From an uncultured Bacteroidaceae bacterium (GTDB lineage: Bacteria > Bacteroidota > Bacteroidia > Bacteroidales > Bacteroidaceae): 64,000 bases of DNA. This document shows, in pieces, positions 25,722 to 34,601 of the stretch (position 1 is its first letter; each line of letters starts with the position of its first letter). Under the pieces are notes generated by a model. It had not been told where the DNA came from, did not search any database, and was given only the letters and a program-made list of their open reading frames with translations. The translations under genes were made by a program, and so were the position numbers. Where the stretch lies: contig CALULY010000002.1 of NCBI GenBank assembly GCA_944321635.1, forward strand, positions 1 through 64,000, written 5' to 3'.

Positions 25722-26624
25722 TTAGTTTTTACAGTTATGAACTTTACCTTTTATGTATACAGACAAAAGCCATCCAAAAGGAAAGACCAATAGAGTCATT
25801 AGTTTTCGTGGACTATTTTTCAACCAATCTCTATCTTGGGCTATCACGCAACTTGATACATAATGTATAGCTGAGCGTAATCGATATTGCAATGTACCTC
25901 GTTTCAATTGCATAGCTAAAATTCGCATCTTAGCAAAACTTCGTGGACTGTTTACGTATTGGTTAAATATACCAGCAGACATACTATCTGTTTGCTGGTA
26001 CTCAACAAAACAAAGATTCTCATTCACCACCAATGACGGATACTTGTCTCCAACCTGCATCAACATATAATAAGGATTGAAATTCTTCTCTCCAGAAAAG
26101 CCAATCAATGGCGCGACTTCCTTCATTAAATCTGTACGCATAACCTGCTTCACATCTCCTAAATGAGTCCGGCGTATCTGAAAATCAACCAAATAACACT
26201 CATTCAAAGTATCAGGGAATTTTCCTCCTATGGGCATCTGAGTATTGGCGAAATAATCCAGTCCTATAATCCCAGCATACCTATTGCCGCCCTTTGTACG
26301 CCAGGTTCTAATAATTATTTCTACTGCATTTTCAGGCATGAAGTCATCACTGTCTATGCATACGTTCAATTCAGTATCAATATTTGCATAAGCAGTATTG
26401 TAACCTGTATATAAGCCACCATTTTCCTTATAGATATATCGAATGGGTATTTTCTGTTCCAAAATCCATTCTTCAACTATATTTCGTGTATTGTCTGTCG
26501 ACCCATCATCTATCACAAGCCATTCAAAGTCCATACACGTCTGATTGCACAGGCTCTCATAGGTTCTTCGCAAGGTATGTGCCCGATTATAAGTTGGGGT
26601 AAATACTGTTAATGTCTTATTCAT
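25722..26624 (-). CDS. Glycosyltransferase family 2 (GT-A)
   Basis: From the ATG at 26624 the product is 300 residues, starting MNKTLTVFTPTYNRAHTLRR with the classical GT2 entry, then FEWLVIDDGSTDNT and the DxD-type motif VCIDSDDFMPENA. The first ATG of the open frame (26648) would overlap the upstream polymerase gene by 11 nt and adds residues before the conserved start, so the internal ATG is preferred. Likely a repeat-unit glycosyltransferase. Confidence 0.9.
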   Translation of the reverse strand: MNKTLTVFTPTYNRAHTLRRTYESLCNQTCMDFEWLVIDDGSTDNTRNIVEEWILEQKIPIRYIYKENGGLYTGYNTAYANIDTELNVCIDSDDFMPENAVEIIIRTWRTKGGNRYAGIIGLDYFANTQMPIGGKFPDTLNECYLVDFQIRRTHLGDVKQVMRTDLMKEVAPLIGFSGEKNFNPYYMLMQVGDKYPSLVVNENLCFVEYQQTDSMSAGIFNQYVNSPRSFAKMRILAMQLKRGTLQYRLRSAIHYVSSCVIAQDRDWLKNSPRKLMTLLVFPFGWLLSVYIKGKVHNCKN

Positions 26625-26637
26625 ATAATATATACAA

Positions 26638-27705
26638 TTAATACGCAATCCACATGAAATACGAAAAGCCCATATTGCCTAAAAGGGCCCACCTGATTTT
26701 AGTGCTTCGTTGATTTAAATCATTACAATATAATAAAGGGTATAACAAAACTATTCCATACAAAAACCACGACAGATATGCGAATCGATTGGAATATGAT
26801 GCTCGAATAACTAATATCCAAAAGCTGTTTGAAAGTATATATGTATTAATATAAAACAAATAAATCTTGTCCCTAAAACCTTTTTTTATAAAAAAATAGT
26901 ATCCCAGCAAAATTGGAACACAACTATACAACAAGAAGTCCCATCTAAAACCTGTATTTGAAAACAAATGCATATTATCTTTATTTGTCAAATAAGCAGC
27001 AAACCTATTATCATCAACAAGTCCTGAAGAAGCGAAAAACGCTTCCATTGTTCCTCCAACAGTGGCAGACAAAACAATCGAACACCCCCATATTATAAAA
27101 TAAAATTTTGTATTATTATAAAACAAGCAACATATAGCAGATAACACTGGAAGAATCATAGAATTATGAATATTTACAGCAATAAAAGCAAAGACAGCAG
27201 CAACGACCTTACTCGTATTCAAGAAACTAATCGCCAACATTACTATTGCTGCAGCCATTCCATTTCTTATACCATTCATGCTATATGTATAGAATGAGAA
27301 AGCACTCACAACCATCAAAAAAGCTAAATATCCATTATTCTTAAACAACCTGCTACAAGCCCATGCAGTACATCCTATATATATGGACTCTACAAACAAG
27401 AAAAAGATGTGAACTGAAAAGCCGGAATTTGCAAACCAAAACATAAGTCCATTAAAAACCCATTCTTTTGACCATTCAAATGAACCCGACTCTTGCATTT
27501 TAGCATACAAAGCTGCATAGTTGCTTGTATCTCCGAAATAACCGGAAATTGGCCTCAGTCCGATGAAAAGAACTAAAAAAATACATATTAAAAAGTAAAG
27601 TATTCGATTCTGACTATTTATTTGGACACACTTAAATATACACAAGACCAATATTAAATTATAAAATACAGACGAATATGCAGAGGCAGGAATAAAATCA
27701 AACAT
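26638..27705 (-). CDS. EpsG-family polysaccharide polymerase (Wzy-like)
   Basis: The 355-residue protein is very hydrophobic with about ten membrane segments. An early periplasmic loop has GLRPISGYFGDTSNYAALYA, matching the R-x-x-x-x-x-x-D-x-x-x-Y pattern of EpsG proteins, and a later segment has MNGIRNGMAAAIVMLAI. EpsG/Wzy proteins polymerise lipid-linked repeat units on the periplasmic side. It is the only polymerase candidate in the operon. Base composition here is markedly AT-rich. Confidence 0.85.
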   Translation of the reverse strand: MFDFIPASAYSSVFYNLILVLCIFKCVQINSQNRILYFLICIFLVLFIGLRPISGYFGDTSNYAALYAKMQESGSFEWSKEWVFNGLMFWFANSGFSVHIFFLFVESIYIGCTAWACSRLFKNNGYLAFLMVVSAFSFYTYSMNGIRNGMAAAIVMLAISFLNTSKVVAAVFAFIAVNIHNSMILPVLSAICCLFYNNTKFYFIIWGCSIVLSATVGGTMEAFFASSGLVDDNRFAAYLTNKDNMHLFSNTGFRWDFLLYSCVPILLGYYFFIKKGFRDKIYLFYINTYILSNSFWILVIRASYSNRFAYLSWFLYGIVLLYPLLYCNDLNQRSTKIRWALLGNMGFSYFMWIAY

Positions 27706-27817
27706 TGGCTGTAAAATTAACTATCAATGAAATCTATGCGCACTTATAAAAAGTCATCAACGATATTACAGTGAGATATATCGGTGAATAGTACTCTCCA
27801 GGCATCAAATGAGCTTT

Positions 27818-28927
27818 TTACAAATTATCCAAGAAAGATTCATATTGCTCAACATTACTTCTTCTTTCGCTATTATTGGAACGTTCAAGTAATCGTTTTT
27901 TATATAATTCTATTTTTTGCGGATGCATAATCAAATCCTTCAGTCCATTATAAAGAGCATCCGTGTCATTAGGGACTATCAATCCATATTCCCCGTCCAA
28001 AAGAATCTCATCCATTCCTGAGACATCGGTGGTAATCACAGGGACATTCAGTATAATGGATTCTGTAACAGCCGTACTAAATCCCTCCCTATATGATGAA
28101 CAAACGAATAAATCCATTTTGGAGACATACTTATATGGATTTGATTGGAAACCCATCAAAGTCACATTGCTCAAATTATGCTCACGCATATAACTGCTTA
28201 ACATATCATACTGTTCACCTTTTCCCAATATATAGAGATGAAATGCATCTTTTAAGCCGTCACTGTTCAGTCGATAAACGACATTCAGCAATCTGTCATA
28301 CCCTTTTTGTTCACAAAGCCTACCTATTGAACAAATATTTATACAGTCAGGCAAAGATTCTGTTATAGGCTCATCTCCTTTCTCTATGATTTCATCGTCA
28401 ACATTGACATTATATATTACACTTTTCTCTACGTCAATTTCTGGATGGTTTATGGAAAACAAATCCATTGCTTTTTTAGACACGAATGCTATATGGTCAT
28501 AACGATTATAACAGTCAAGCATCTCACTATAATTTCGATAAGTTGATGAGAACGTGTATTTGTCCTTTTCCTCTATATGTACCCAGCAAGCTTTCCTAAC
28601 CCCTTCAGGTGCAGCAGATATGATACGTGTTGGCGAAGTTTCCAGGTATGCAATCTCAATGTCATACTTATCCTTTATGAATAAACGATGCAGCATCCGA
28701 GGAGATAACAACTTCATCAAAGTTGTCAAGCCCCGGAATTGATGGCGAAAGATACATTTAAACTTTACATAAGATGGCAGCCCGGCTACGTTTGGTCCGA
28801 CTCCAAACAAAGCCAGAACCGTAATCTCATATTTGGCAGGATTTATCTGTTTTAACAGATTAACGAGGACTTTTTCAGCCCCTCCGCCATTTAAGTCAAA
28901 TATGCAAAACAGGATTTTCTTTTTCAT
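27818..28927 (-). CDS. Glycosyltransferase family 4 (GT-B)
   Basis: The 369-residue protein starts MKKKILFCIFDLNGGGAEKV and has ICSIGRLCEQKGYDRLLNVV, LYILGKGEQYDMLSSYM, and CSSYREGFSTAVTESIILNVPVITTDVSGMDEI, the GT4 donor-binding E-x7-E region. It overlaps the pyruvyltransferase gene by 4 nt. A gap of about 110 nt without a recognisable gene separates it from the polymerase gene downstream. Confidence 0.9.
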   Translation of the reverse strand: MKKKILFCIFDLNGGGAEKVLVNLLKQINPAKYEITVLALFGVGPNVAGLPSYVKFKCIFRHQFRGLTTLMKLLSPRMLHRLFIKDKYDIEIAYLETSPTRIISAAPEGVRKACWVHIEEKDKYTFSSTYRNYSEMLDCYNRYDHIAFVSKKAMDLFSINHPEIDVEKSVIYNVNVDDEIIEKGDEPITESLPDCINICSIGRLCEQKGYDRLLNVVYRLNSDGLKDAFHLYILGKGEQYDMLSSYMREHNLSNVTLMGFQSNPYKYVSKMDLFVCSSYREGFSTAVTESIILNVPVITTDVSGMDEILLDGEYGLIVPNDTDALYNGLKDLIMHPQKIELYKKRLLERSNNSERRSNVEQYESFLDNL

Positions 28928-29964
28928 ATCATCTTTTGAAACTCAAAATCAAGTGCCGCTTTAGTATTTGCAAAGTTATCAGTAAATCTTAAAGTGTGAA
29001 AATCAGTGTCTTCATTCACAAGATGAATAAACCCACAATCTTTAATCCAAGGATATGTAGATGATATTTTCCCATTGCTGTTGTCAAAAACCAACGCTGG
29101 CGTACGCGTTATAAACGCAAATATCATCCCATGCAATCTGTCAGTGACAATCAAGCTGGCGGATGAAAATTTGTCGAGCAACAAATCCAGATACTTATCA
29201 CCACCATCGCGCTTGATCAACATATCGTCGATTTGAGTGTCTGTATGTTCTATTGAATCATAATTCGATTTTAAATATGATTTCAATGATTCCAAATTTG
29301 ACACATTCAATGCTCCGCGCTCTTTGTCATCTCTCAAGCATAAGAGCGCAATCCTTTTCCTATCCACATTACTTTTATAAGCTAGTGACAAAACAATATC
29401 TGGAGCTAATTTTATTTCATTTTTGAAGAAATGGCTTCTCATCAAATCATAAGAACGAGAATCGCGGGCCAACAGGAGCAATGAACGATGCTTGCTGTAA
29501 ACTGACACAGCTTCATGCAGTCTCTTCCGTCCAAATGATGTTTCTGTGAAGTAGAATGTTTGAGGAAAAGAAATTATCCTATTCTCGGGGAATAACTTGA
29601 TTACCTGTTGACGCAAAAACTCTATGTCATCATAAAGGTCTCCCATATTGCCTCCACCGACTACGGTCACAATGTCCGTAGGCTTCACAACCTTTTTGAT
29701 TGGGTAGAGCAGATTGATTGTTTGGCTTATCGGTATCTCGACCACTTTCGCACCATGGAATTTGACCTGCAAATATTCATGCTGGGCTTTCGTAATGGCA
29801 ACATCTCCCAAATTGCCGTAATCGGCTGCCAGAAAAAACCATATATGCTGTTCCGATGACCGTCCGACTTTGATCTTGGGGAACAATCTGTTCTTAAGCA
29901 GCAATATGCGCAATTTCAGACGCATTGGAAGACATGAAGTCAACATCATTTTGTCTGCCTCCAC
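28924..29964 (-). CDS. Polysaccharide pyruvyl transferase family protein
   Basis: The 346-residue protein has the family pattern: FFLAADYGNLGDVAITKAQ (about 47-65), VVGGGNMGDLYDDIEF, SFPQTFYFTETSFGRKRL, LLLARDSRSYDLMRS and late in the chain VTDRLHGMIFAFITRTPALVFDN. These enzymes add a pyruvate ketal from PEP to a sugar, giving the polymer negative charge. It overlaps GT2 upstream by 19 nt and GT4 downstream by 4 nt. Confidence 0.9.
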   Translation of the reverse strand: MEADKMMLTSCLPMRLKLRILLLKNRLFPKIKVGRSSEQHIWFFLAADYGNLGDVAITKAQHEYLQVKFHGAKVVEIPISQTINLLYPIKKVVKPTDIVTVVGGGNMGDLYDDIEFLRQQVIKLFPENRIISFPQTFYFTETSFGRKRLHEAVSVYSKHRSLLLLARDSRSYDLMRSHFFKNEIKLAPDIVLSLAYKSNVDRKRIALLCLRDDKERGALNVSNLESLKSYLKSNYDSIEHTDTQIDDMLIKRDGGDKYLDLLLDKFSSASLIVTDRLHGMIFAFITRTPALVFDNSNGKISSTYPWIKDCGFIHLVNEDTDFHTLRFTDNFANTKAALDFEFQKMI

Positions 29965-30974
29965 TTATAAAAACGATACACGATGAAAGATGGCACGAAC
30001 CTTATCATGCAATACGCCAGCCTGTAATTGATTTTTAGTGCAAAAAAATCCTTTGTAAGGAAACCGACTGAATGCATCACCGATTTAGCACACGCATCCC
30101 CACGAATGGCAGCCAGATCTGATGAAAAGGACTTATAGTCTAACAGACAAGCCTGGTGCAGACTGTGCAACATCCCTCCTATCAACAAAGAATTCAAACG
30201 CTGCGTGCAATCCACATTCTCATGCACACAATATTCTTCACAACGACCATGCAAGTCCTTATACATATCCCAGAGCCCCTTGCGATACTTCCTGGTCAAC
30301 GACCCTTCATTTATGACATAGTTATACAATGGCTCTTTGACCACAGCTATCCTATCTATACGGGACGCGAATCTTAAATCAAAAATCAAATCTTCCGCAA
30401 AGACCTTTCGCTCAGAAACAAAACATTCCGATGTAATCAAATCCCTTCTCATCATCCGCAACCAGAGGAAAGCCGGGATATTATATATCTCCTTAGGCAA
30501 TGAAGAAATAAGAGCTTTGACATAATCATCTTTGACATTCGTCACAATATTTTTATCTCCATAAAACGCATATGACCCTATGGGTTCATTACCATTCGCA
30601 ATCAAATTATAGCCGCACATTGCCATATCACAATTGCGCCCAACACAAGCCGTATAGAGTGCCTCGCAATAATTTGGTTCAATATAATCATCACTGTCAA
30701 CAAAAACCACAAATTCTCCACGTGCCTCGCGCCATCCGCAGTAGCGGGCACTGGTAAGCCCCCCGTTGGGCTTATTGACAATCCTGTACTGATGCCTATT
30801 TTGGATAAAATCACGACAAATGCTCTCGGAAGCGTCCGTACTGCCATCATTCACCAAAATGACTTCATAAGACGCTATTGTTTGCTCATTTATTGATTGC
30901 AAACAACGCATCAAATACTTCTCTGTATTGTAGATGGGGACGATTATTGAAACTTTAATCTTTGAAATGCTCAT
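29946..30974 (-). CDS. Glycosyltransferase family 2 (GT-A)
   Basis: The 342-residue protein opens with KVSIIVPIYNTEKYLMRCLQ, then VILVNDGSTDASESI, KPNGGLTSARYCGWREA and the metal-binding VFVDSDDYIEPNYCEAL. The long C-terminal helical part is typical of EpsJ-like GT2 enzymes in capsule loci. It overlaps the flippase gene by 4 nt. Confidence 0.92.
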   Translation of the reverse strand: MSISKIKVSIIVPIYNTEKYLMRCLQSINEQTIASYEVILVNDGSTDASESICRDFIQNRHQYRIVNKPNGGLTSARYCGWREARGEFVVFVDSDDYIEPNYCEALYTACVGRNCDMAMCGYNLIANGNEPIGSYAFYGDKNIVTNVKDDYVKALISSLPKEIYNIPAFLWLRMMRRDLITSECFVSERKVFAEDLIFDLRFASRIDRIAVVKEPLYNYVINEGSLTRKYRKGLWDMYKDLHGRCEEYCVHENVDCTQRLNSLLIGGMLHSLHQACLLDYKSFSSDLAAIRGDACAKSVMHSVGFLTKDFFALKINYRLAYCMIRFVPSFIVYRFYKWRQTK

Positions 30975-32515
30975 GATTGTTTTTTCAGGTGCTGAGACAC
31001 AAAGCCACTCAACCTGTTTCTTTCATTTTTATTCAACCCGAAGAACAACACCAACAAAACCGCAACTATGAAATACAATACCAAATTGACATAATTATAA
31101 TTTGACAAGCCATTAATGACAAGCACAATGAGAGACGAAAATGCCAAAATCAAGACTGCTTTAAAAATGACATCACGCAAGAACAAACGCAGACTCAAAC
31201 CAAGATTGTTTCTCAGATAAATCAGTCTATAAAACAACACTATTGCTGATATTAAGACCTTAACAGCAAATACCTGTGTCACCGATATACCTAATTTCAA
31301 TCCCACATATGACAACGGCAGGCTGCTTAAGAACAAAAGCGACACGGTTATCTGATAGTTCCTGATTTTACCTGTCGCTTGAACTGCACTCCACAACGGA
31401 CCAGACAAAGCATCAAATAAATTGCTCAGGATAATCAAGCGAGTGAATTGGACTGTCAAATCCGGCACTTCCACAAGCCATATATTCAGAATCAAATCAC
31501 ACTCAACGAATATGGGATATGATACCACAAATAAAAGCAGGAATGAATATCTTGCCGTGTTGTTCAACATCGAATAAAACTCCTTTTTATAACCTCCGGC
31601 ATACGTCTTTACGATTTGCGGAATAAACGCTGTCTGGAAATTGCTCACAAAGGAATAAAGCGCTGCATTCACTTGATTGGCAATACCGATAACAGCATTG
31701 ACCACAACCCCGACAAAAATGTTAAATATGACTCCTACACCTTGATTTATGGCTACAATTGAAGCACTGCCAAGAAGACTCCATGTTGAAAAGCTCAATA
31801 ATTGCCGGGCCAACATCTTGTCCCACACAAAACGGAAGTGCGTTATTATAAACTTCCTGTTGCAATAGAGCACATATATGATTGTCATGAATATTGAGAC
31901 CCCCAGCATCAATATCGAGTAGAATACTAATTTATCACGTCCAAAATTCAACAACATGAACACCACTAACAATTTCAAAACACCTTCCGCCAAGCTTATT
32001 ACCCCATAAAAGGACATTTTCTCATATGCGATTATACACGCATTAAAAGGCACTCTTAAGATGTTTATGGCACACGAGGCAAGGGATATCTGATACACAA
32101 TCCTAGCTGCGGACATTCTCCCATCAGGGATATTGATTTTATTGTTTAAAAACCAAAAACCAATTATCTCACCTAATATGACTACTATCACAGCAATAAC
32201 AAAGTGTATGGACAAACTCAAATTAAACACTTTGGAAAGCCTTGCTTCATCCCTCCTTCCGAGTTCAAAGTTCAAAAATCTCTGAGTAGAAGCAGACATT
32301 GCGCTATTTATAAACGCAAACAGGACTATAACTCCACCGACAATATTATAAATTCCAAAATCCACTTCTCCAAGTACTTGCAGAGTGACTCTGGAAGTAT
32401 ACAATGTAATAAGCATTAATAATATAGTACGAAAATACAGGATGATTGTATTTTTCGTAATCCGCTTATTACTATATGCGGAAATCATCGATGTCTCCCC
32501 ACCTTTTTTATCCAT
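30971..32515 (-). CDS. Oligosaccharide flippase (Wzx/MATE-like)
   Basis: From the ATG at 32515 (MDKKGGETSMISAY) the product is 514 residues with about 12-14 membrane segments and an N-terminal SNKRITKNTIILYFRTILLM, typical of the Wzx/RfbX flippase superfamily that moves lipid-linked repeat units to the periplasm. The open frame extends 31 codons further, but that part is the antisense-free shadow of the alternative GT2 end upstream. If that GT2 gene is read through its G tract with one G less, its TGA (32520-32518) stops only 2 nt before this ATG, which supports this start. The second ATG at 32488 is also possible. Confidence 0.9.
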   Translation of the reverse strand: MDKKGGETSMISAYSNKRITKNTIILYFRTILLMLITLYTSRVTLQVLGEVDFGIYNIVGGVIVLFAFINSAMSASTQRFLNFELGRRDEARLSKVFNLSLSIHFVIAVIVVILGEIIGFWFLNNKINIPDGRMSAARIVYQISLASCAINILRVPFNACIIAYEKMSFYGVISLAEGVLKLLVVFMLLNFGRDKLVFYSILMLGVSIFMTIIYVLYCNRKFIITHFRFVWDKMLARQLLSFSTWSLLGSASIVAINQGVGVIFNIFVGVVVNAVIGIANQVNAALYSFVSNFQTAFIPQIVKTYAGGYKKEFYSMLNNTARYSFLLLFVVSYPIFVECDLILNIWLVEVPDLTVQFTRLIILSNLFDALSGPLWSAVQATGKIRNYQITVSLLFLSSLPLSYVGLKLGISVTQVFAVKVLISAIVLFYRLIYLRNNLGLSLRLFLRDVIFKAVLILAFSSLIVLVINGLSNYNYVNLVLYFIVAVLLVLFFGLNKNERNRLSGFVSQHLKKQS

Positions 32516-32623
32516 TCTCACAACAACAAACTGGCAAGGATAAAACCTTTGTAATCTCCATTTACGAGTGATTTCTCCAATTCCTCGTGCTTGCCACCAT
32601 GCAAACACTTGCCATAATATTGA

Positions 32624-33628
32624 TTATACAAGGATTGGGATACTATAAAATTTGCATATTTTACCCCCCCCCATTTTTAAACTTTGCAATCTGCGTGCAT
32701 TCATCGCGAACTGATAAAGCAGCTTGCCCCTGAATTTTTCATCCATCGGCAATCCTAAGGCAACCCTGTCTTTCAACAGACGCAGCGTGATGTAAAGCGT
32801 GTCCAATGATTTAGGCTTTGACGCGCTTCTGAATGAGATGCTGTTGGTGTTCCTGCGATATTCATAGACATAATCACTGACCATGGATGTCTTTTGATAT
32901 TTGTCATTGATGATGAACCCGCAAACAGTGTCCTCAAACAAATATCCAGTCGGGAACCTCAAGTTTTGCCAGATTGATGACTTAAAGACTTTCATACATG
33001 GGTAGCCCGAGACCTCGCCCTTGGGCAATGACTTGCTTATGACCCTGTCATTGTCATCAAACCTGACATAACCGCCTTCCGCGATGTCAAAGTCCCCATC
33101 AACAGCCTTGCTCATCAACAACTCGACCGCGTTTTGCGGCAACCTGTCATCAGAGTCGACAAAGCAGACATAGCGTCCTTTGAGGTTCGCCAAGGCCGTG
33201 TTCCTGGCAGCGGCCACCCCTTGGTTCTTCTGGTCGATAATGGTCACGCGGTTGTCACTCTCATATTTGGACAACAACGCCCTGCTGCTGTCAGTTGAGC
33301 CGTCATTGACTATCGTCACATGATAAGTGAATTTCGTAACCTGCCCCAGCACCGAGTCAACACATTCCTCGACATACCGCTCCACGTTGTAGACGGGAAT
33401 TATCACCTCTAAATCAAATTCCAGCTGCTTGCCGTCAAATTGAGGAGCGTCGGATATGCAGGACGAGCCTTTGTCCGGAGACACCTGATGGCAAAAATCC
33501 ATTGCAGACCTAAAGTCATTGATGGACTTGTCGCGGGCGACGACAGGAAGCATCTTCAAGAATCTGTACATCCCTTTCTGCAACCCTAGCCTCTTTGATG
33601 CAGCTGATAACAATGTTAAAACAGTCAT
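32624..33628 (-). CDS. Glycosyltransferase family 2 with frameshifting G9 tract near the end
   Basis: The 334-residue reading has LEVIIPVYNVERYVEECVDS, VTIVNDGSTDSSRALLS, QKNQGVAAARNTALANLKG and VCFVDSDDRLPQNA, all GT2. After LQSLKMGGG the frame enters a 13-residue tail (GKICKFYSIPILV-like) and stops. If the G9 tract had eight G, the frame would continue for about 49 different residues, to a TGA at 32518-32520 just before the flippase ATG, giving a 369-residue protein. That tail is aromatic- and charge-balanced like GT2 C-termini (IVSQSLYNQYYGKCL, NGDYKGFILASLLL). In this sequence the gene may therefore be in an altered or OFF state. Confidence 0.88.
   Translation of the reverse strand: MTVLTLLSAASKRLGLQKGMYRFLKMLPVVARDKSINDFRSAMDFCHQVSPDKGSSCISDAPQFDGKQLEFDLEVIIPVYNVERYVEECVDSVLGQVTKFTYHVTIVNDGSTDSSRALLSKYESDNRVTIIDQKNQGVAAARNTALANLKGRYVCFVDSDDRLPQNAVELLMSKAVDGDFDIAEGGYVRFDDNDRVISKSLPKGEVSGYPCMKVFKSSIWQNLRFPTGYLFEDTVCGFIINDKYQKTSMVSDYVYEYRRNTNSISFRSASKPKSLDTLYITLRLLKDRVALGLPMDEKFRGKLLYQFAMNARRLQSLKMGGGKICKFYSIPILV
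32664..32672 (-). repeat. G9 homopolymer tract near the end of the GT2 gene
   Basis: Nine C on the plus strand; on the coding strand ATG followed by the remaining G residues and TAAAATATG. Tract length decides which of three C-terminal frames is read: nine G gives a short tail, ten G an immediate TAA, eight G a long GT2-like tail. Confidence 0.9.
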
Positions 33629-33660
33629 TCCGTTGGTTTATTTGTTAGTTTCCACTCCCC

Positions 33661-34233
33661 TCACACCACCTCCACAAACTCCGCCTCGACCTCGACGGCG
33701 GCGGTGAGCAGGGTCGGCAGCTCGACCAGCAGGCGTTTGACCTTTGAGCCGCGGACAGTGAGGAGGAAGCCCTCGTAGCCGTCGAGCCGGCCGCCGATGA
33801 TGCGGACGCGTCGGCGAAGCATATCCGGGGTTATCTCGTCGGGGCGGTAGTAGCGCGGTGCATCCGATGATCGGACGGCTCGGATGAACCGCTCCATGTC
33901 ATCGTCCCTGACCGTCATCGGCTGGCAGTAGGCGTTGCGCACATATCTGTACTGGAGTGTCGGCACGGCGGCAACGACGGGATCGAGGACTTCACGCCGC
34001 TCGTATGCGAAAACGAGGTCATGGATGTAGGGGACACACCGCCGCTCACTCTTGCCGCCGCGGATGAACACCTTCTGAACCATAGGGGTGAAGCATCTGA
34101 TGCCTTCCTGCTCCAGCAATTTGTAGGCTGGCAGTTTGGCATTGCTGCGGGTCAGGTCGCGCATGACAAACCACAGCTTGCCCTCATCGGTCGCACTTGC
34201 ATTCACTTGATTTTGATTTGTAAACGGGAGCAT
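33661..34233 (-). CDS. UpxY-family NusG-like transcription antiterminator
   Basis: The 190-residue protein has the UpxY layout: a NusG N-terminal domain starting GKLWFVMRDLTRSNAKLPAY (about 18-37), with IRCFTPMVQKVFIRGGK and VPYIHDLVFAY, a linker, and a KOW-like C-terminal domain with RVRIIGGRLDGYEGF (about 143-157). In Bacteroides, UpxY proteins let RNA polymerase read through the long leader and operon of their own capsule locus. It is the first gene after the promoter, and no UpxZ inhibitor gene follows. Confidence 0.9.
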   Translation of the reverse strand: MLPFTNQNQVNASATDEGKLWFVMRDLTRSNAKLPAYKLLEQEGIRCFTPMVQKVFIRGGKSERRCVPYIHDLVFAYERREVLDPVVAAVPTLQYRYVRNAYCQPMTVRDDDMERFIRAVRSSDAPRYYRPDEITPDMLRRRVRIIGGRLDGYEGFLLTVRGSKVKRLLVELPTLLTAAVEVEAEFVEVV

Positions 34234-34253
34234 GGCAGCAATGGCAAATTAAA

Positions 34254-34325
34254 TTAATCCTGCCTACCTTCATATAACACTGAAAAACAAGCAGTTAAAT
34301 TACCCCCCCCCATAAAGTGTAGCAT
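34254..34325 (-). CDS. Possible 23-residue leader peptide containing a G9 tract
   Basis: Upstream of the antiterminator a short frame reads MLHFMGGGNLTACFSVLYEG... and stops at 34254, 20 nt before the UpxY ATG. The GGG residues come from the G9 tract. One extra G gives a stop directly after the tract, and one G fewer also stops within a few codons. Whether it is translated is unknown; its position in an antiterminated leader makes it worth noting. Confidence 0.35.
   Translation of the reverse strand: MLHFMGGGNLTACFSVLYEGRQD
34303..34311 (-). repeat. G9 homopolymer tract in the operon leader
   Basis: Nine C on the plus strand; on the transcribed strand TTTATG with the G run and TAATTT. It lies between promoter and antiterminator gene, about 70 nt downstream of the expected transcription start. 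Confidence 0.9.
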
Positions 34326-34383
34326 TTTTACCACGCTTCGGATGCGTTGGAACTGAGGCATTCGCCCAGCCTTTCTCTTGCGG

Positions 34384-34414
34384 CAAAGGTAGTTTAATTT
34401 AAAGTAACGGCAAA
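34384..34414 (-). promoter_or_regulatory. Polysaccharide operon promoter (TTTG - 19 bp - TACCTTTG)
   Basis: On the minus strand TTTG (34414-34411), a 19-bp spacer and TACCTTTG (34391-34384) match the Bacteroidetes promoter very well. The leader to the antiterminator gene is about 145 nt and contains the G9 tract. It lies close to the divergent recombinase gene, but I found no flanking inverted repeats that would make it an obvious invertible promoter. Confidence 0.8.
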
Positions 34415-34601
34415 AGCAATGATGTTGCAATTGTTATATATTAGAAATGTCAGCACCTCCGCACCCGACAATCACAACAATGACCACAGCAGGTTGCCAC
34501 ACGCGGGGCATGGCCGGGACGCGGCCGCGCCCCGCTGCCGCCGGACTTGCGGCAAAGCTGTTTGGCAAGACATAGCACCAAAACCACAAAAAACAATAGA
34601 C

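Noticed and set aside
34419-34601. N-terminal extension of the recombinase frame
   Set aside because: Rich in His, Arg and Pro without resemblance to integrases; the ATG at 34602 gives a normal start.
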